22,449 nt of DNA from contig WLNS01000006.1 in NCBI GenBank assembly GCA_009699665.1, positions 1 to 22,449 of the forward strand, in the 5' to 3' direction. The position numbers were made by a program, and so were the translations under genes. Source of the DNA: Actinomycetota bacterium (GTDB lineage Bacteria; Actinomycetota; Actinomycetes; Actinomycetales; Microbacteriaceae). Within the stretch, counting starts at the first letter, position 1. Each line of letters starts with the position of its first letter. Shown in pieces: positions 20,909 through 22,449 of the stretch. The notes under the pieces were generated by a model, which saw only the letters and a list, made by a program, of their open reading frames with translations, did not search any database and had not been told where the DNA came from.

Positions 20909-22123
20909 CTACTCGTTCGCGCGCTCCAGTTCGAGAACCATTGCGTCGACGCTTTCGATGGACAGCGCGAAATCTATGGCCATGACGCTGGCGCCAATAA
21001 TGCCTGCATCAAACCCGGCACGTGATTGCGAAATCGTCAGGTGCTCAGTGGCCAGGGGCATGGACCGCGAATAGACGATCTCGCGCACGCCGGCAATGAG
21101 GTGCTCTCCCGCGAGGGCGAGAGATCCGCCGATGACGATCACTGACGGATTCAAGACGCTGACACACGTGGTGAGCACCTCGCCTATGTCGCGACCCGCT
21201 TGGCGAACGGCCTGGATGGCTACGAGGTCACCGGCTTTCGTGGCCGCAACCACATCGGACATGACTTCAATCGGACTGCCGTCAAAAGTGGCGCCCGAGC
21301 TTGCCAGCTGCTGAGCCAATGCTGGTCCTGCGGCCAGGGCTTCAAGGCAACCGTTATTTCCGCAGCGACAGGGAATGTTTTGTCCACGAGCAATTTGGAC
21401 GTGGCCGATGTCTCCGGCGATACCTTCGGCCCCGCGCTGGAGCACGTCGTTGCTGATGATACCCGAGCCAATACCCGTGGACGCCTTGAGGAAGATCATG
21501 TTAGCAACGTTCGGCCACGCCACCTTCTTCTCGCCCAACGCCATGATGTTCACGTCGTTGTCGACGAGAACTGTTGCCTTGAGGTGATGATTCACAAAGC
21601 CGGGAACATCGAAGTCGTCCCACCCGGGCATGATGGGCGGATTTGACGGCCTGCCGGTGGCGTGTTCCACCGGCCCGGGCAAGCCGATTCCAATGGCAAT
21701 CAATTCAGCCTCGCGTCGCCGAATTGACGCGAGCTCGGAGCGAATTCGCTTTACCATCCAGCCCAGACAAATCTCGGGCCCATCGGCAATCTTCGTCTCG
21801 GCCGTAGTCCGACTGAGGATGTTGCCGGCAAGGTCGGTCACTGCAAGAGAGGCCTGGGTCGCTCCGAAGTCAACGGCCGCGACCACTCGAGCGGAAGGGT
21901 TGAGGGCCACTTGAGCCGAGGGGCGCCCACCGGTGGAGACGGCATCGCTCACCGGAGCGATGAGGCCCAGTTCCAGCAGAGACTCAACCCGAAACTGGAT
22001 GGTTGAACGCGAGAGACCGGTTATCTCGACAAGCTCTGCCTTGGTCTTTGGTTGCCCATCTCGCAGGAGTTGGAACAGCGCTGCCGCGCTAAAACCGCCG
22101 AATCTCCGCTGAATATCAGTCAC
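20909..22123 (-). CDS. ROK-family transcriptional regulator
   Basis: A sugar-responsive regulator of the ROK (NagC/XylR/Mlc) type, 404 residues. The N-terminal winged helix (about 10-65) has KTKAELVEITGLSRSTIQFR and TGGRPSAQVALNP. The sugar-kinase-like part starts DFGATQASLAVTD (85-97), weaker than the DxGGTK of active kinases. It contains the ligand-site VDNDVNIMALGEK (Asp190) and GAEGIAGDIGHVQI, with the zinc site His241, Cys252, Cys254 and Cys259 (CRCGNNGCLEALA). It is probably a regulator rather than a kinase. The GTG start has a -10 box 6 nt upstream. It is divergent from a sugar isomerase-like gene, its likely target. Confidence 0.93.
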   Translation of the reverse strand: MTDIQRRFGGFSAAALFQLLRDGQPKTKAELVEITGLSRSTIQFRVESLLELGLIAPVSDAVSTGGRPSAQVALNPSARVVAAVDFGATQASLAVTDLAGNILSRTTAETKIADGPEICLGWMVKRIRSELASIRRREAELIAIGIGLPGPVEHATGRPSNPPIMPGWDDFDVPGFVNHHLKATVLVDNDVNIMALGEKKVAWPNVANMIFLKASTGIGSGIISNDVLQRGAEGIAGDIGHVQIARGQNIPCRCGNNGCLEALAAGPALAQQLASSGATFDGSPIEVMSDVVAATKAGDLVAIQAVRQAGRDIGEVLTTCVSVLNPSVIVIGGSLALAGEHLIAGVREIVYSRSMPLATEHLTISQSRAGFDAGIIGASVMAIDFALSIESVDAMVLELERANE

Positions 22124-22129
22124 CTCACG

Positions 22130-22159
22130 ATTCTAGGCTCTGCGAGAGCATCTGCTCAA
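22130..22159 (-). promoter_or_regulatory. Promoter of the ROK gene, probably leaderless, with an internal palindrome
   Basis: Read on the minus strand, TTGAGC (22159-22154) and TAGAAT (22135-22130) are 18 nt apart, and the GTG start codon begins 6 nt after the -10 box, so the mRNA probably starts at the start codon. Between the two boxes, GAGCA-TC-TGCTC (22146-22157) is a perfect 5-bp-arm palindrome that could be an autoregulatory operator. Confidence 0.6.
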
Positions 22160-22281
22160 TTACAACTGAAGCGTGTAACAAAAAGATAACGTAATGATTT
22201 TTTTCGACAAAAGACTAGTTTTTGTGTAATTATTAGTCCGTCGCTGCATACAGTGCGCGGCGACCAAGGAAAGGATGATCA
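22160..22281 (+). promoter_or_regulatory. AT-rich control region before the isomerase-like gene
   Basis: This stretch is much more AT-rich than the rest of the window (T-runs and A-runs at about 22180-22230). It holds TTACA...TGTAA (22160-22178), two GTGTAA copies (22173-22178 and 22224-22229) and the imperfect repeat GACTA...TAGTC (about 22213-22238). A -10-like TACAGT (22249-22254) is present without a clear -35. ROK regulators often bind AT-rich operators, so this is the likely control site of the divergent gene. The exact operator is not determined. Confidence 0.4.
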
Positions 22282-22449
22282 GTGAAGATCGGATACTCAA
22301 CCATCACCTGGGGTGGTGTGGTCGGACATCCTGCTGGCGTGACGTCGGTGAAGGACTTGTTCTACCGTTCCAATGGCGATGTTCGTCACGGGTTTTCTGA
22401 CATCTCTTTGGCGGGATACGACGGCACGGAAGTCTTTGATGGCAACCTC
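22282..22449 (+). CDS. Sugar phosphate isomerase/epimerase-like protein, N-terminal part
   Basis: An open frame of 56 codons from a GTG to the right edge, beginning MKIGYSTITWGGVVGHPAGV and containing DISLAGYDGTEVFDGNL. The start of strand 1 (KIGYSTITWG) and the later GYDGTEVFDG match the beginning of xylose-isomerase-like TIM-barrel proteins (the IolE/sugar epimerase group), in which that Glu begins the metal site. A GGAAAGGA SD precedes the GTG; an ATG at 22275 is in another frame. The gene faces away from the ROK regulator, suggesting regulated sugar or polyol use. The substrate cannot be told from this fragment. Confidence 0.75.
   Translation, partial: MKIGYSTITWGGVVGHPAGVTSVKDLFYRSNGDVRHGFSDISLAGYDGTEVFDGNL

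Noticed and set aside
1..22449. Search for CRISPR arrays, insertion sequences, prophage, tRNA and rRNA genes
   Set aside because: No regularly spaced direct repeats, transposase or integrase frames, or tRNA-like cloverleafs were seen.

Overview
The window is the chromosomal S10-spc-alpha ribosomal protein region of an actinobacterium, most likely a member of the Microbacteriaceae (Micrococcales). This rests on the GC-rich third positions, the gene order rplF-rplR-rpsE-rpmD-rplO-secY-adk-map-infA-rpmJ-rpsM-rpsK-rpoA-rplQ-truA-rplM-rpsI-glmM, the short-lid adenylate kinase, the actinobacterial L15 core, and the Ala/Lys- or Ala/Glu-rich tails on several ribosomal proteins. The family assignment is inference from sequence style and gene order; no search was run.

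Layout. Positions 1-123 hold the start of a divergent membrane protein gene that runs off the left edge on the minus strand. Positions 124-589 carry no gene but contain several strong RNA-hairpin candidates and are probably the promoter and long leader of the S10 operon. Positions 590-5891 are rpsJ, rplC, rplD, rplW, rplB, rpsS, rplV, rpsC, rplP, rpmC and rpsQ. Positions 5923-13251 are the spc block (rplN, rplX, rplE, rpsH, rplF, rplR, rpsE, rpmD, rplO, secY, adk, map). Positions 13415-16606 hold infA, the small gene rpmJ (L36), rpsM, rpsK, rpoA and rplQ, followed by a strong terminator. truA follows, then a separate rplM-rpsI-glmM unit with a small two-helix membrane protein gene at its end. 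All of this reads on the plus strand, with many stop/start overlaps that indicate translational coupling.

The right end is accessory. On the minus strand lie a gene fusing an XRE-type helix-turn-helix to a minimal nucleotidyltransferase (MNT) domain, with an 18-bp palindrome over its promoter, and a ROK-family regulator. Divergent from the ROK gene, a sugar phosphate isomerase/epimerase-like gene starts at 22282 and runs off the right edge.

Working together: most genes build the ribosome (S3, S5, S8-S11, S13, S17, S19; L2-L6, L13-L18, L22-L24, L29, L30, L36). The others supply the alpha subunit of RNA polymerase, the SecY translocon, N-terminal methionine removal, adenylate balance, initiation factor IF-1, tRNA pseudouridylation and the amino-sugar step toward peptidoglycan. 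rpsN (S14) is absent between rplE and rpsH, and rpsD (S4) is absent from the alpha operon.

I see no convincing undescribed multi-gene system. The points most worth a second look are: a roughly 133-residue histone-H1-like N-terminal extension on L15; candidate RNA structures before rpsJ, rpsH, rpsM, rpoA and rplM; and the orphan HTH-MNT gene, which appears to have a leaderless promoter under an operator and a His where the third catalytic Asp is expected.
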